64,000 bases of DNA from Cyanobium sp. PCC 7001 (GCF_000155635.1 NZ_DS990556.1:310001-374000); one strand, 5' to 3'; positions 40,007 to 49,298 are shown, counted from the first letter of the stretch. Translations and numbers: made by a program. Notes: a model not told the origin generated them from the sequence alone.

Positions 40007-40978
40007 TCATCGTGAACACAACCTGTTGGGTGCCACCTCGGCGTCACCGACTGAAAGGACACTGGCCGAGGCCTGGGAGGGCACACGTCGAACCGCCAGA
40101 AGCACTCCCACCAACACCAGGGCCGTGCCCGTGAGCACCGGCAGGCCCAGGGGTTCCCCCAGCAGGGCCGCGGCACTGAGCACCGACACCACCAGGGTGA
40201 GGGAGCCCACCACCGCCACCGTGGCCACGCTGAAGCGGCGGTAGCTCAGCCGCAGGCTCCACTCGCTGCCGAGAACGATGGTCAGGGCATAGAGGCCGAT
40301 CACCCCGGCCACCCACCAGAGCTGTAGGTGCGTGAAGTGCTCCGGCCCGAACAGCACCAGGCCGGTGGCCAGAAACACCAGGGCGGCCAGCAGTGACGGC
40401 AGACCGGTGGTGAGGCCGATGCCGAGGCCCTCCCGCCCGAGCCGCCGGGCCGTGACGGCGCTGCAGGAAAAGCCGGCCACGCCCAGGGCGCCCCAGCCGA
40501 GGCCAGCTAGCCGGTGCATCCCCATCGGCCCGCCGCTGCTATGGGAGGCCAGCACCAGGCCCAGGCCGATCACGGCAGTGGTGAGCCAGAAGCGCCTGGG
40601 CAGGGTTTCCCCCAGCCAGAGGGCTGACAACAGCGCCGAGGCCGGCAGCACCAGGCTGAACACCAGCGTCTTCTCGATCACGGCCATGCTTTCGATCGCC
40701 ATGTAGCTGCCCAGGGGGCCGGCCAGGCTGCCGGCCAGCATGTCCAAGCCCAGCAGCTGCCACTGGCTGCGCCCCAGCCGGGGCAGCTGCCGACGCAGGT
40801 TTCGGCGGTCGGCCACCACCAGGCTCAGCCCCACCACCAGCAGGGCGAAGAAGAACAGGTTGCAGGCACTGATCGGGTTGAGCCCATCCACGGGATGGCG
40901 GGCGCCGTGCAGCTGCAGGCCCCGCACCACCGTGCTCTCCAGACCCTTCAGCACCACGTAGGCCAGCAGCGCCCCCAT
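40007..40978 (-). CDS. DMT/EamA-family membrane transporter
   Basis: The 323-residue protein has about ten hydrophobic helices arranged as two EamA-like halves, including NLFFFALLVVGLSLVVA, LAGSLAGPLGSYMAIESMAV, LPASALLSALWLGETLPRRF and, at the end, GSLTLVVSVLSAAALLGEPL. The GE(T/P)L ends of helices 4 and 9 are typical of drug/metabolite transporters. The substrate is unknown. The reading frame extends far upstream to 41563 opposite the HPP gene, but that part is unlike any protein; the ATG at 40978 begins the first helix. Confidence 0.8.
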   Translation of the reverse strand: MGALLAYVVLKGLESTVVRGLQLHGARHPVDGLNPISACNLFFFALLVVGLSLVVADRRNLRRQLPRLGRSQWQLLGLDMLAGSLAGPLGSYMAIESMAVIEKTLVFSLVLPASALLSALWLGETLPRRFWLTTAVIGLGLVLASHSSGGPMGMHRLAGLGWGALGVAGFSCSAVTARRLGREGLGIGLTTGLPSLLAALVFLATGLVLFGPEHFTHLQLWWVAGVIGLYALTIVLGSEWSLRLSYRRFSVATVAVVGSLTLVVSVLSAAALLGEPLGLPVLTGTALVLVGVLLAVRRVPSQASASVLSVGDAEVAPNRLCSR

Positions 40979-41053
40979 GCCCTCCCAGCTCCGCCTGATG
41001 CCGTCACCCCAGCTTCTCGCCCCCAAATGGTGGCCATTGATACAGTTGGCGCC

Positions 41054-41572
41054 ATGGTGGTGCGGCGGCTGCGACTGCAACGGGAGCGGGGGCGTGCCTT
41101 CCAGCCCCGCTTCGCCAGCGATGAGATCGTGTCGGCCTGGCTGGGTGCCGCGCTGGCCATCAGCGCCCTGGGGCTGATCGGCGCCTGGAGCCATTACCCC
41201 CTGGTGGTGGCGCCCTTCGGTGCCTCCGCCGTGCTGCTGTTCGGGGCTCCCGCCAGTCCCCTGGCGCAGCCCCGCAACATCGTGCTCGGCAACACCCTGG
41301 GGGCCCTGGTGAGCACCCTCTGTGTGCTCGCCCTCGGGCAGCAGCCCTGGGTGATGGGTGTGGCCGTGGGACTCACCATCGGCCTGGGTCAGGGGCTGCG
41401 CTGCCTGCACCCTCCGGCCGGCGCCGTGGCCCTGCTCGGTGTGCTGCTCGATGCCAGGCCCGCCTACGTGCTCAGTCCGATCCTTTCCGGCTCGGTGCTG
41501 CTCGTGCTGATCGCCGTGCTGTTCCACCGGCTGCGGCCCGCCGCCGTGCCCTACCCCCATCACTGGCTGTGA
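41054..41572 (+). CDS. HPP family membrane protein
   Basis: The 172-residue protein has four helices and the family hallmarks: WLGAALAISALGLIGAWSH, PFGASAVLLFGAP, SPLAQPRNIVLGN and the eponymous HPPAGAVALL. HPP proteins are small integral membrane proteins; some cyanobacterial members take part in nitrite transport. An ATG at 41027 would add nine residues; neither start has a good ribosome binding site. The 3' end overlaps the convergent membrane protein gene by 101 bases. Confidence 0.8.
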   Translation: MVVRRLRLQRERGRAFQPRFASDEIVSAWLGAALAISALGLIGAWSHYPLVVAPFGASAVLLFGAPASPLAQPRNIVLGNTLGALVSTLCVLALGQQPWVMGVAVGLTIGLGQGLRCLHPPAGAVALLGVLLDARPAYVLSPILSGSVLLVLIAVLFHRLRPAAVPYPHHWL

Positions 41573-41936
41573 GGGTGGGGGCCGCCAGCATCACCAGCAG
41601 GCCGAAGCCCAGCAGGCCTCCCCGCCGCGGGTCGTAGTCGGCCAGCAGCCTTTCGGCCCCAGCGCCCAGCGCCAGGCCCAGGCCCAGCTCGAACACCAGG
41701 GTCATGGCGACCCAGGCTGCGCCCACCAGCAGCCGCTGGCGCCTGGAGAGGGCCCCGAGCCACCACCGGTTCAGCCAGGCGATGGCGAGCACCACCAGGG
41801 ATCCGCTCACCACGCCCAGCTGCCGCGCCGGTCTGTCGCCCAGCACGGGGCTCAGCGCCGCCTCCCGCAGGATCCCCTGCAACGACTCCAGCAGCATCAT
41901 CAGCAGCCAGAGCAGGCAGGTCCGGCCCCAGCTCAT
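41472..41936 (-). CDS. Membrane protein of unknown function
   Basis: The 154-residue protein has about four hydrophobic segments (TCLLWLLMMLLESLQGILRE; VVSGSLVVLAIAWLN; LLVGAAWVAMTLVFELGLGL; LLGFGLLVMLAAP) and an Arg/Ala-rich tail that lies wholly opposite the HPP gene. Its ATG overlaps the stop of the exonuclease gene (ATGA), so it is read from the same transcript. No family recognised. The low-complexity tail suggests the gene has run past an older stop. Confidence 0.55.
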   Translation of the reverse strand: MSWGRTCLLWLLMMLLESLQGILREAALSPVLGDRPARQLGVVSGSLVVLAIAWLNRWWLGALSRRQRLLVGAAWVAMTLVFELGLGLALGAGAERLLADYDPRRGGLLGFGLLVMLAAPTLTASDGGRARRRAAAGGTARRSARAAPSRKGSD

Positions 41937-42979
41937 GGTCCTGCGGGTGATCCTGCCGGCTCCATCTCCTCCTGGCCCCGTTCGGCCTGGAAGCGCCCGT
42001 CCAGCGGCTCGGCGGCGATGCTCTCCACCTCCCGCAGGTAGCGGGCCAGTCCGTCGCTGTTGCCGTGGGTCACGTACACCTGCCGGGCGCCGCTCTCCCG
42101 CACGGTGCGCACCAGCCCCTCCCAGTCGGCGTGGTCGCTCATCACGAAGCCGCGCTCGTAGCCACGCCGGCGCCGGGCGCCGCGCACCGCCATCCAGCCG
42201 CTGACAAAGGCCGTCTGGGGCAGCCGGAAGCGCTTCATCCACACGGAGCGGTGGGCCGACGGCGGCGCGATCACCAGCCGCCCGGCCAGGGATTCGCCTT
42301 TCGCCACCGCGCTCACCGGCCGGGTGGGGGGCATGGCCACCCCCGCGTCGCGGTAGGCGGGCATCAGGGCCTCCACGGCCCCGTGCAGCAGCACCTCATC
42401 GGACACGCCGATGGCGTGCAGCTCCGCCAGCAGCCGCTGGGCCTTGCCGAAGGCGTAGGCGAACAGCAGGGAGGGCCGCTCGGGCGCGGCCTGCCACCAG
42501 CTCCGGATCTGGCGGGCCACGTCGGCGCCGCTCTGCCAGCGGTAGATGGGCAGGCCGAAGGTGGCCTCGGTGATGAACACGTCGGCCCGCACGGGCGTGA
42601 AGGGGGTGCAGCTGGGGTCGGCGCAGCGCTTGTAGTCGCCGCTCACCAGCCAGCTCTCGCCGCCGGCCTCCAGCCTGATCTGGGCGGAACCCAGCACATG
42701 GCCGGCGCTGTGAAACGACACCCTGGCCCCGCCGAGGCGCAGGGTCTGGTCGTACTCCACCGGCAGCAGCGTGATGCCGCTGCCGAGGCGCTGGCGCAGG
42801 ATCGTCTCACTGGCGCCGATCGCCCAGTACTCGCCGCAGCCCGGCCGGGCATGGTCGGCATGGGCGTGGGTGATCAGGGCCCGGGGCACCGGCCGCCAGG
42901 GATCGATCCAGGCGTCCGCCGCCGGGCAGTGCAGCCCCTGGGGGGTGAGCCGCAGCAGACCGTCGGGGGGCAGGGGCAT
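41933..42979 (-). CDS. Ligase-associated DNA exonuclease (metallo-beta-lactamase fold)
   Basis: The 348-residue protein has the metallo-beta-lactamase/beta-CASP pattern: ITHAHADHARPG (zinc ligands), SAGHVLGSAQIRLE, VSGDYKRCADPSCTPF with the metal Asp, FAYAFGKAQRLL, and FVMSDHADWEGLVRTV with late His ligands. It fits TIGR04122-type nucleases, usually encoded next to an ATP-dependent DNA ligase and a helicase in end-joining-like repair sets. Neither partner is adjacent here. The N-terminus (GLLRLTPQGLHCPAADAWID) is typical. Confidence 0.85.
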   Translation of the reverse strand: MPLPPDGLLRLTPQGLHCPAADAWIDPWRPVPRALITHAHADHARPGCGEYWAIGASETILRQRLGSGITLLPVEYDQTLRLGGARVSFHSAGHVLGSAQIRLEAGGESWLVSGDYKRCADPSCTPFTPVRADVFITEATFGLPIYRWQSGADVARQIRSWWQAAPERPSLLFAYAFGKAQRLLAELHAIGVSDEVLLHGAVEALMPAYRDAGVAMPPTRPVSAVAKGESLAGRLVIAPPSAHRSVWMKRFRLPQTAFVSGWMAVRGARRRRGYERGFVMSDHADWEGLVRTVRESGARQVYVTHGNSDGLARYLREVESIAAEPLDGRFQAERGQEEMEPAGSPAGP

Positions 42980-42983
42980 CGGG

Positions 42984-43007
42984 CCGGATCAGCCGCCGGA
43001 TCAGCCG
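42984..43007. repeat. Tandem 12-base repeat, two copies
   Basis: CCGGATCAGCCG occurs twice in exact tandem in the 32-base gap between the metallothionein stop and the exonuclease start. Confidence 0.95.
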
Positions 43008-43011
43008 CGGC

Positions 43012-43185
43012 TCAGGAGCCGCACTGGCAACCGCAGCCCGCGCCTGAAGCCGCGTGACAGGGCTCGTGGTTGGGGTGCCCGCTGGCGCAGGCCTCACAGC
43101 AGTAGGAGAGGTTGTTGCGCACCACGGCGGTGTCCGGCGACACCAGGCAACTGCAGCGCGGGCAGGCACAGGTCGTAGGGGCCAT
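43012..43185 (-). CDS. smtA: SmtA-type bacterial metallothionein
   Basis: This 57-residue protein has 11 Cys and 4 His. It reads MAPTTCACPRCSCLVSPDTA, then NNLSYCCEACASGHPNHEPC and GCGCQCGS at the end. The Cys spacing (CxCxxCxC, then YCCEACASGH, then CxCxC) matches cyanobacterial SmtA, which binds zinc and cadmium in a four-metal cluster with His help. The central YC-EACA-GH zinc-finger-like segment is especially diagnostic. In model cyanobacteria smtA is controlled by the repressor SmtB; no smtB gene or typical SmtB operator was seen here. Divergent from the aldolase gene, 135 bases apart. Confidence 0.92.
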   Translation of the reverse strand: MAPTTCACPRCSCLVSPDTAVVRNNLSYCCEACASGHPNHEPCHAASGAGCGCQCGS

Positions 43186-43247
43186 CACGGCACTCCGGGA
43201 ACGACCTCTGCTCTAGCACGGCTGGAGCCGGCCTGCCGACTGCGGCG

Positions 43248-43276
43248 TTGACAGCGCCCCCAGCTCCGCCTAGCCA
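43248..43276 (+). promoter_or_regulatory. Possible promoter of the aldolase gene
   Basis: A perfect -35 TTGACA (43248-43253) is followed after exactly 17 bases by TAGCCA (43271-43276), a weak -10. It sits 45 bases before the aldolase ATG on the + strand. Confidence 0.4.
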
Positions 43277-43320
43277 GAGGATGGAGCCAAGCGGTTCCGC
43301 CGTTCTCCGCGCCAGGTCCC

Positions 43321-44403
43321 ATGAGCCTCGACAGCTTCCGCGACGACCTGGCCGCCACCGCCTGCGCCCTGGCCGCCGAGGGCAAGGGACTGCTGGCCGC
43401 CGATGAATCCACCGGCACCGTGGGCAAGCGCTTTGCCGCCATCGGTGTGGAGAACACCGAGGAGAACCGCCGCGCCTACCGCAGCCTGCTGGCCAGCACG
43501 CCGGACCTGGAGGACCACATCAGCGGCGTGATCCTCTACGAGGAAACCCTGTTCCAGGACAGCGTGGATGCCACCGGCCAGCCCGGGCCCCCGATCATCA
43601 GCCTGTTCCAGGACAAGGGCATCGTGCCCGGCATCAAGGTGGACCAGGGGGTGGAAGCCCTGCCCGGCGGCCTGCCCGGCGAGGGCTGGTGCACCGGCCT
43701 CAAGGGCCTGCAGGAACGGGCCGCCCGCTACTACGCCCGCGGCGCCCGCTTCGCCAAGTGGCGTGCCGTGCTGCGGATCTCGCCGGAGGGATCCCCCTCG
43801 GAACTGTGCGTGCGGGAGAACGCCTGGGGTCTGGCCCGCTATGCCCGCACGGTGCAGGAGGAGGGGCTGGTGCCGATCGTGGAACCCGAGATCCTGATGG
43901 ATGGCGACCACGACATCGAGACCACCGCGGCGGTGCAGGAGTGGGTGCTGCGCCTGGTGTACGAGGCCCTGGCCCACAACGGCGTGTTCCTGGAAGGGAG
44001 CCTGCTCAAGCCCTCCATGACCCTGCCCGGCATGGGCTGCGCCAGTGCACCCAGCCCCGATCAGGTGGCGGAGTTCACCCTGCGCACCCTGGAGCGCACG
44101 GTGCCGGTGAGCGTGCCGTCCATCCTGTTCCTCTCCGGCGGGCTGAGCGAGGAGGAGGCCAGCCTGTATCTCAACGGCATCAACCGGGCGATCTCGCCGG
44201 CCCCCTGGCATCTGGGCTTCTCCTACGGCCGGGCGTTGCAGCAGTCGTGTCTGAAGCACTGGGCCGGCCAAGATGTGGCGGCGGGCCAGCAGGCGCTGAT
44301 GGCCCGGGCGCGGGCGAATGGCCAGGCCGCCCAGGGCTTCTACGTGGCCGGATCGGAGCCCTCCGACGGGGCGCCGCTGTTCGAGGCCAACTACACCTAC
44401 TGA
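43321..44403 (+). CDS. fda: Class I fructose-bisphosphate aldolase
   Basis: The 360-residue protein follows class I aldolases: GKGLLAADESTGTVGKRFAA, ENRRAYRSLL, ISLFQDKGIVPGIKVDQG, RFAKWRAVLRI, EPEILMDGDHDIE, LLKPSMTLPG with the Schiff-base Lys, and FLSGGLSEEEASLYL. It cleaves fructose-1,6-bisphosphate to triose phosphates (and sedoheptulose bisphosphate in the reverse direction), serving glycolysis, gluconeogenesis or the Calvin cycle. Cyanobacteria usually also have a class II aldolase as the main form. ATG at 43321 opens the conserved N-terminal helix. Confidence 0.95.
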   Translation: MSLDSFRDDLAATACALAAEGKGLLAADESTGTVGKRFAAIGVENTEENRRAYRSLLASTPDLEDHISGVILYEETLFQDSVDATGQPGPPIISLFQDKGIVPGIKVDQGVEALPGGLPGEGWCTGLKGLQERAARYYARGARFAKWRAVLRISPEGSPSELCVRENAWGLARYARTVQEEGLVPIVEPEILMDGDHDIETTAAVQEWVLRLVYEALAHNGVFLEGSLLKPSMTLPGMGCASAPSPDQVAEFTLRTLERTVPVSVPSILFLSGGLSEEEASLYLNGINRAISPAPWHLGFSYGRALQQSCLKHWAGQDVAAGQQALMARARANGQAAQGFYVAGSEPSDGAPLFEANYTY

Positions 44404-44443
44404 CTGTCGTCCGCTACCGAACCTCCGGTGGGGGGCCCTCGGT

Positions 44444-45055
44444 TCAGCCGGCGGCCTGGAAGAACGTGCGCAGGTTGGTGAGCACGAACTGCAGCCCCAT
44501 GGCGATCAGGATCAGCCCGAGGAATCGGCTGACCAGGGAGGAATTGCTCCGGGTGGAGGCCCCGGGCCGCAGCACCATCACCGCCATCACCACCGCGGTG
44601 ATCGCCAGGGCGATCAGCACCGCCAGGCTGGTGGGGAGCAGCCCCTGATCCGGACCGTGCATCACGGAAAGGGCCAGCACGGTGGAGATGGTGCCGGGGC
44701 TGGCGGCGAACAGCACGATCGGATCCAGGGAGGCGTTCTCCGGGCTGCCGCTCTCCTGCCCCGTGGCTGCTGCAGGGGCAGGGGAGGGCGCGAACATGCC
44801 GTACCCGATCGAGGTGATCACCACACCCCCAACGATCTGGAAGACATCCAGCGATATACCCAGCCGCTTCAGCAGCTGGGGGCCGATCGCTGCGCTCACC
44901 AGCAGGATCAGGCCTGTGCGCAGCACCACGTTGCCGATCAGCAGCAGGCGCCTGCGGTGGGGAACGCCCGGGGTGCGCTCCAGCAGCATCACCGCGCAGA
45001 TCACGGGATTGATCAACGCCAGCAGCGTGATCACGGAACGGTTGAGGTCTTCCAT
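44444..45055 (-). CDS. MarC family integral membrane protein
   Basis: The 203-residue protein has about six helices and family features: LALINPVICAVMLLERTPG near the N-terminus, LGISLDVFQIVGGVVITSIG, and a PLAxP-like DPIVLFAASPGTISTVLAL, followed by FLGLILIAMGLQFVLTNL. MarC/YhgN proteins are inner membrane proteins without an agreed substrate. It is convergent with the aldolase gene, with 40 bases between the stops. Confidence 0.85.
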   Translation of the reverse strand: MEDLNRSVITLLALINPVICAVMLLERTPGVPHRRRLLLIGNVVLRTGLILLVSAAIGPQLLKRLGISLDVFQIVGGVVITSIGYGMFAPSPAPAAATGQESGSPENASLDPIVLFAASPGTISTVLALSVMHGPDQGLLPTSLAVLIALAITAVVMAVMVLRPGASTRSNSSLVSRFLGLILIAMGLQFVLTNLRTFFQAAG

Positions 45056-45138
45056 CAGGCCGGAACCCGTGAGGGTGAGAGATCGGGGTGGTCAGGCCGG
45101 AGCAGCCTGCTCAGCTGGCGATGTTCAGCAGGGGATGT

Positions 45139-46191
45139 TCAGCGGGGAAAGAGGAACTGGAACTGGGCCCTGAGGGTCCAGTCGCCGGCCGCATCGGGTT
45201 TGACCACGTTCCAGTAGGCCTGCAGCGTGGCATTCACCTTCTGTTTGCCGATGGCGAACACCCGGCCGATGCCGCCGCCGATGGGCACGGTCCAGCGCTC
45301 CTCGCCATCGGGGGCGTTCCAGTTGGCGGTGATGATCGGCGACGACACCAGATACCAGCCCTTGGGCAGGTTGTAGTTCACAAAGGGCTGCACCAGGAAC
45401 TGGCTCACCGACCGCCGGTCATCATCCCCGGCGAACGACCACACGTTGTTGCCCACGGCGCCGTACACCAGGCGGTCGGTGGTCACCACCACCACCGCGG
45501 CCGGGCCCGCGCTCCACTTTCCCTGCCCCAGCACATCGTCGGTGGCCGAGGGAATCACGAAGGTGGGGCCCACGCCCCAGGTGATGCGCCCCTTGGACAC
45601 CGGCACGAAGTAGAACTGCGGGTTGATGTCGCCCAGCCCGAAGGCGCTGTTCGTACCGGTGGCCGACGCAGGCTGATTGACCACCGGAATGATGGTGCGG
45701 GTGACCAGCAGCAGCTCCTCGCTGAGGGGAACCGGAATCACCGGCTGGATGTTGAGCACGTTCGGCGTGCCATCTCCCGACGGACCGGCCCCGAAGTTGG
45801 TGTTGTTCTGGAACGGCACACTGATCAGGTTGGCGATCGGGTTCTGCGCCTCCCTGGCCAGCGCCGCGGCGTCGGCCTCACCCTCGGCCGGAGATTCGGC
45901 CCCGGTCTCAGCCTCGGCCGGAGAACCATCGCTCAGGTCGGGCGGGGCTTCTTCGCTCTCCGGCGCTGCCTGGGCCACCATCGTGGCGGTGTGTGCGGCC
46001 GGATCGGCTGTCCCCTGCTGGCCGGGCTTCAGCGGTGGCTGAGCGAGCGTCAGCGGTTCGCGCCAGGCTGCCGGCAGATCCGATGGCCCTGGATCCTTCG
46101 AGCGGCTGGCAGGATCGGCCCGGACCTGCGGGGCGGACGCGAGGGTCGCGGACGTGAGGGTGAGGGCCAGCAGCAGGCGGGTGCGCTTCAT
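45139..46191 (-). CDS. Outer-membrane-type beta-barrel protein, function unknown
   Basis: The 350-residue protein has a signal peptide (LLLALTLTSATLASAPQVRA), then an acidic low-complexity linker (residues about 70-110, rich in Ala, Glu, Pro), then an antiparallel strand-rich domain. The segment ANLISVPFQNNTNFGAGP, NVLNIQPVIPVPLSEELLLV and FGLGDINPQFYFVP are typical of neuromedin-U-like or transporter-like barrel proteins in cyanobacteria. It ends in an aromatic (FLFPR) strand, as expected for outer membrane insertion. Function unknown. Confidence 0.75.
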   Translation of the reverse strand: MKRTRLLLALTLTSATLASAPQVRADPASRSKDPGPSDLPAAWREPLTLAQPPLKPGQQGTADPAAHTATMVAQAAPESEEAPPDLSDGSPAEAETGAESPAEGEADAAALAREAQNPIANLISVPFQNNTNFGAGPSGDGTPNVLNIQPVIPVPLSEELLLVTRTIIPVVNQPASATGTNSAFGLGDINPQFYFVPVSKGRITWGVGPTFVIPSATDDVLGQGKWSAGPAAVVVVTTDRLVYGAVGNNVWSFAGDDDRRSVSQFLVQPFVNYNLPKGWYLVSSPIITANWNAPDGEERWTVPIGGGIGRVFAIGKQKVNATLQAYWNVVKPDAAGDWTLRAQFQFLFPR

Positions 46192-46255
46192 CGCGGCGGA
46201 CTCAGGTCTGCGTAGTGTGCCGAATGGGGCCAGAGGCTCCTTCCTCGGCCTGGTC

Positions 46256-47254
46256 TCAGCGGCTCATGGCCAGCATCGTCTGGATGGGCGCGAGGGCTCG
46301 CTGCCGCAGTTCCTCGTCCATTTCGATCGCCGGCGCCATGGTGTGCAGGCACTGCCACAGCTTCTCCAGGGTGTTGAGCCGCATGTAGGGGCAGGCGTTG
46401 CAGCTGCAGCCGTCCGCGCCCGGCACTTCATGGAACACCTTGGCCGGCACCCGCTGGCGCATCTGGTGCAGGATCCCCGGCTCGGTGAGCACGATGAAGG
46501 CCGGCGCCGCACTCTCCGCCGCCCGGGCCAGCAGCTTGCTGGTGGAGCCGATGAAATCGGCCAGATCGAGCAGATGCTGCTGGCACTCCGGGTGGGCCAG
46601 CACTTCGGCTTCGGGATGCTCCAGCTTGAGCTGCAGCAGGGCCTGCTCGCTGAAGGTCTCGTGCACCTGGCAGCTGCCCGGCCAGAGGGTGAGCTCGCGG
46701 CCGCTCTGGTTCTGCACCCAGCGGCCCAGGTTCTGATCCGGCGCGAACAGGATCGGCCGGTCGGCCGGCAGTTGTTGCACCAGGTCCACCGCGTTGCTGC
46801 TGGTGCAGATCAGGTCGCTCTGGGCCTTCACCGCCGCCGAGCAGTTGATGTAGCTCACCACGATGTGGTCGGGGTGCTCGGCCCGGAAGGCCGCGAAGCG
46901 ATCGGCCGGGCAGGCATCAGCCAGGGAACACCCGGCCTCCAGGTCCGGCAGGAGCACGGTCTTGGCGGGATTGAGGATCTTGGCCGTCTCCGCCATGAAG
47001 TGCACGCCGCAGAACACGATCACATCGGCATCGGTGCTGGCGGCCTTGCGGGCCAGCTCGAGCGAGTCGCCGATGAAATCGGCGATGTCCTGGATCGCGT
47101 CGTCCTGGTAGTAGTGGGCCAGGATCACGGCGTTGCGCTCGCGGCGCAGGGCATCGATCGCCGCCGGCAGCTGGGAGGGCGGTGGCGGTGCTGTTCCCCA
47201 GGTGCTGTGCTCGGGAGCACGGGCCTGGGTGGTCTGGGCGGCTGCGAAAACCAA
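46256..47254 (-). CDS. nadA: Quinolinate synthase NadA
   Basis: The protein matches NadA throughout: [83 protein letters not shown], and [20 protein letters not shown]. The three cluster Cys expected for the 4Fe-4S centre are in CGVHFM, CTSSN and CNACPYM. It condenses iminoaspartate with dihydroxyacetone phosphate to quinolinate in NAD synthesis. No ATG precedes the domain; the TTG at 47254 is the best start, giving 332 residues. The frame continues upstream opposite the phosphoesterase gene without likeness. Confidence 0.92.
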   Translation of the reverse strand: MVFAAAQTTQARAPEHSTWGTAPPPPSQLPAAIDALRRERNAVILAHYYQDDAIQDIADFIGDSLELARKAASTDADVIVFCGVHFMAETAKILNPAKTVLLPDLEAGCSLADACPADRFAAFRAEHPDHIVVSYINCSAAVKAQSDLICTSSNAVDLVQQLPADRPILFAPDQNLGRWVQNQSGRELTLWPGSCQVHETFSEQALLQLKLEHPEAEVLAHPECQQHLLDLADFIGSTSKLLARAAESAAPAFIVLTEPGILHQMRQRVPAKVFHEVPGADGCSCNACPYMRLNTLEKLWQCLHTMAPAIEMDEELRQRALAPIQTMLAMSR

Positions 47255-47299
47255 CCGGGAACCCCAACGGGCAGGATGATTCAGCCTAGGTAGTGGTGG

Positions 47300-48205
47300 A
47301 TGGGTCTTCTGCGCCTGGCCGTGGTGGGAGATCCGCATGGTGCCTGGGATGGCAGCGACCATCGCCTGCTCGAGCGGCTCCGCCCCGACGCCGTGCTTGT
47401 CGTGGGTGACCTCAGCGACGGCACGCCCCAGGTGCCGGCCCTGCTGCGCCAGTTGCCACTGCCGGTGGCCTGCATCCTGGGCAACCATGACGCCGGCCGC
47501 GACGCGTCCGGCCGCACCCTGCAGCGCCAGCTCACCAGCCTGGGGGACCTCCACTGCGGCTGGGCGCTGCGGGAGCTGCGGCCGCCGGGTGTGGCGGTGG
47601 TGGGCGCCCGCCCGGGAACGGCCGGCGGGGGCTTCCATCTCTCCAAGGCGGTGCTGGCCGTCTTCGGTCCCCTCACCCTGCAGGACTCCGCCGATCGGAT
47701 CACGGCCGCGGCCCTGGCCGCCGATCCGCAGCTGCCGCTGGTGCTGCTGGCCCACTCCGGCCCCTCCGGCCTGGGCAGCGGCGCGGCCGACCCCTGCGGC
47801 CGGGACTGGAAGAGCCCCGCCTGTGACTGGGGCGATCAGGATCTGGCCCTGGCCATCCGCCAGATCCGCCAGCGGCGCGCCGTTCCTCTGGTGGTGTTCG
47901 GCCACATGCACCATGCCCTGCGGCGCGGGCAGGGGGACCGGCGCAGCGTGGCCGTGGATCGCCGCGGCACCGTCTATCTCAACGCCGCCTTCGTGCCCCG
48001 CCATGGCCGCGACCTGGGGGGGCAGGAGCTGCGCCACTTCACCTGGGTGGAGCTGGAGGCAGCGCCGGAGGGGGCTGTGCTGCGGGCCAGCCACCGCTGG
48101 TATGGCCTCGACGGACAGCTTCACTATGAGGAGGTGGTGCACCAGGCGGCCCCCTCCCCGGCAGGCACCGCTCCGCTGGCCTCCGGCCGGGTCGAACCGT
48201 GCTGA
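47300..48205 (+). CDS. Metallophosphoesterase (cyanobacterial/plant TIGR04168 type)
   Basis: The 301-residue protein has the calcineurin-like motifs: [10 protein letters not shown] (with Pro for the usual Ile), [30 protein letters not shown] and [11 protein letters not shown]. The two-metal ligands are therefore all present. This version, with the W(K)[15 protein letters not shown] insert, is found in cyanobacteria and chloroplasts. The substrate is unknown. The 3' end overlaps the glycosyltransferase gene start by 7 bases, so the two are probably co-translated. The gene is divergent from nadA. Confidence 0.85.
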   Translation: MGLLRLAVVGDPHGAWDGSDHRLLERLRPDAVLVVGDLSDGTPQVPALLRQLPLPVACILGNHDAGRDASGRTLQRQLTSLGDLHCGWALRELRPPGVAVVGARPGTAGGGFHLSKAVLAVFGPLTLQDSADRITAAALAADPQLPLVLLAHSGPSGLGSGAADPCGRDWKSPACDWGDQDLALAIRQIRQRRAVPLVVFGHMHHALRRGQGDRRSVAVDRRGTVYLNAAFVPRHGRDLGGQELRHFTWVELEAAPEGAVLRASHRWYGLDGQLHYEEVVHQAAPSPAGTAPLASGRVEPC

Positions 48206-49275
48206 TCCACGCCTGCGTCAGTGCCCACGGCTTCGGCCATGGCTCCCGCACCGCCGCCGTGCTCACGGCCCTGCATGAGCGCTTTCCCCACTGGCGGCTG
48301 GTGCTCTCCACCGCCCTGCCGCCTGCCTTCCTCGCCACCGCCCTGGGGCCGGTGCCTTTTGAGATCCGTCCCTGCAGCTGGGATGTGGGCATGCTGCAGG
48401 CCGATGCCCTGGGGTCGGATCCGGACGCCACCCTCGAGGCGCTCGAGCAGCTGGAACGCCGGCTGCCGCAGCAGATCGCCCGGGAGGCCGCCTGGCTCCG
48501 GGCCCAGGAGCAGCCCCTGCTGCTGCTGGGCGATGTGCCGCCGGCGGCCGCCCTGCTGGCCGAGCAGGTGGGTGCTCCTCTGATCTGGCTGGCCAGCTTC
48601 GGCTGGGAGGCGATCTACCGGCCCCTCGGCGGGGCCTTCACGGCCTGGGCCGAGCGCTGCGAGCAGCTCTACCGCCGCGGCGACCTGCTGCTGCAGTGTC
48701 CGCTGGCCCTGCCGATGGCGTGGGGGCTGCCGACGCGGCCTCTCGGGCTCACCGCCGGCGAACCACGGCTGGATGCGGGGGAGCTGGCCCGCCAGCTGGC
48801 GCTCCCCGCCGACCGGCAACGCTGCGTGCTGCTCAGCTTCGGGGGGCTGGGGCTGCGGCTCGACCCCGGCCTGCTGTCCCTCTGGCCGGACTGGACCTTC
48901 CTGGGCCACGATCCGGCCCTGGCGAGCGCGGCCAACGGCCGGGTGCTGCCGGCGGATCTGCGCCCGCTGGAGGTGATGCGGCTGTGCGGCCGCCTGATCA
49001 CCAAGCCCGGTTACAGCAGCTTCTGCGAGGCGATGGGTCAGAACGTGGGCATCCATGCGGTGCACCGTGTCGGCTTCGCCGAAGCGCCTGTGCTGGAGCA
49101 GGCGCTGCAGCGCCATGGCCACCACCGGCTGCTGAGCCAGCGCGACCTGCAGGCCGGCCGCTGGCAGCTGGATCAGCCGCTGCACCGCCCGACCCACGGC
49201 CCCCTGCCGCCGGATGGAACGAGGGCTGCCGCCGCTGCCATCGCCGCCTTCGCGGCGGAGCGGGGCCTGGTCTGA
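48199..49275 (+). CDS. Glycosyltransferase-like protein (GT-B, arabinokinase N-terminal type)
   Basis: The 358-residue protein begins [20 protein letters not shown], the G-H-G-S-R-T motif of GT28/UGT-like proteins and of the N-terminal domain of L-arabinokinases. Later [22 protein letters not shown] and a donor-site-like [13 protein letters not shown] followed by a His/Glu-rich end complete a GT-B fold. GTG start at 48199, overlapping the phosphoesterase gene by 7 bases. The sugar and acceptor are unknown. A 16-base tandem duplication covers its stop codon. Confidence 0.75.
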   Translation: MLIHACVSAHGFGHGSRTAAVLTALHERFPHWRLVLSTALPPAFLATALGPVPFEIRPCSWDVGMLQADALGSDPDATLEALEQLERRLPQQIAREAAWLRAQEQPLLLLGDVPPAAALLAEQVGAPLIWLASFGWEAIYRPLGGAFTAWAERCEQLYRRGDLLLQCPLALPMAWGLPTRPLGLTAGEPRLDAGELARQLALPADRQRCVLLSFGGLGLRLDPGLLSLWPDWTFLGHDPALASAANGRVLPADLRPLEVMRLCGRLITKPGYSSFCEAMGQNVGIHAVHRVGFAEAPVLEQALQRHGHHRLLSQRDLQAGRWQLDQPLHRPTHGPLPPDGTRAAAAAIAAFAAERGLV

Positions 49276-49298
49276 GGAGTGACTGGTCTGAGGAGTGA
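49267..49298 (+). repeat. Tandem 16-base repeat, two copies, over a stop codon
   Basis: CTGGTCTGAGGAGTGA occurs twice in exact tandem. The first copy carries the last codons and the TGA stop of the glycosyltransferase gene; the second lies just behind it. Confidence 0.95.

Noticed and set aside
40979-41563. N-terminal extension of the DMT transporter frame
   Set aside because: It is Gly/His/Gln-rich, antisense to the HPP gene, and the transporter helices begin at the ATG at 40978.
43186-43320. SmtB-type operator upstream of smtA
   Set aside because: No imperfect inverted repeat like the known TGAACA-type boxes was found in the gap.
47255-48142. Upstream extension of the NadA frame
   Set aside because: It is opposite the metallophosphoesterase gene, and NadA likeness begins only after 47254.
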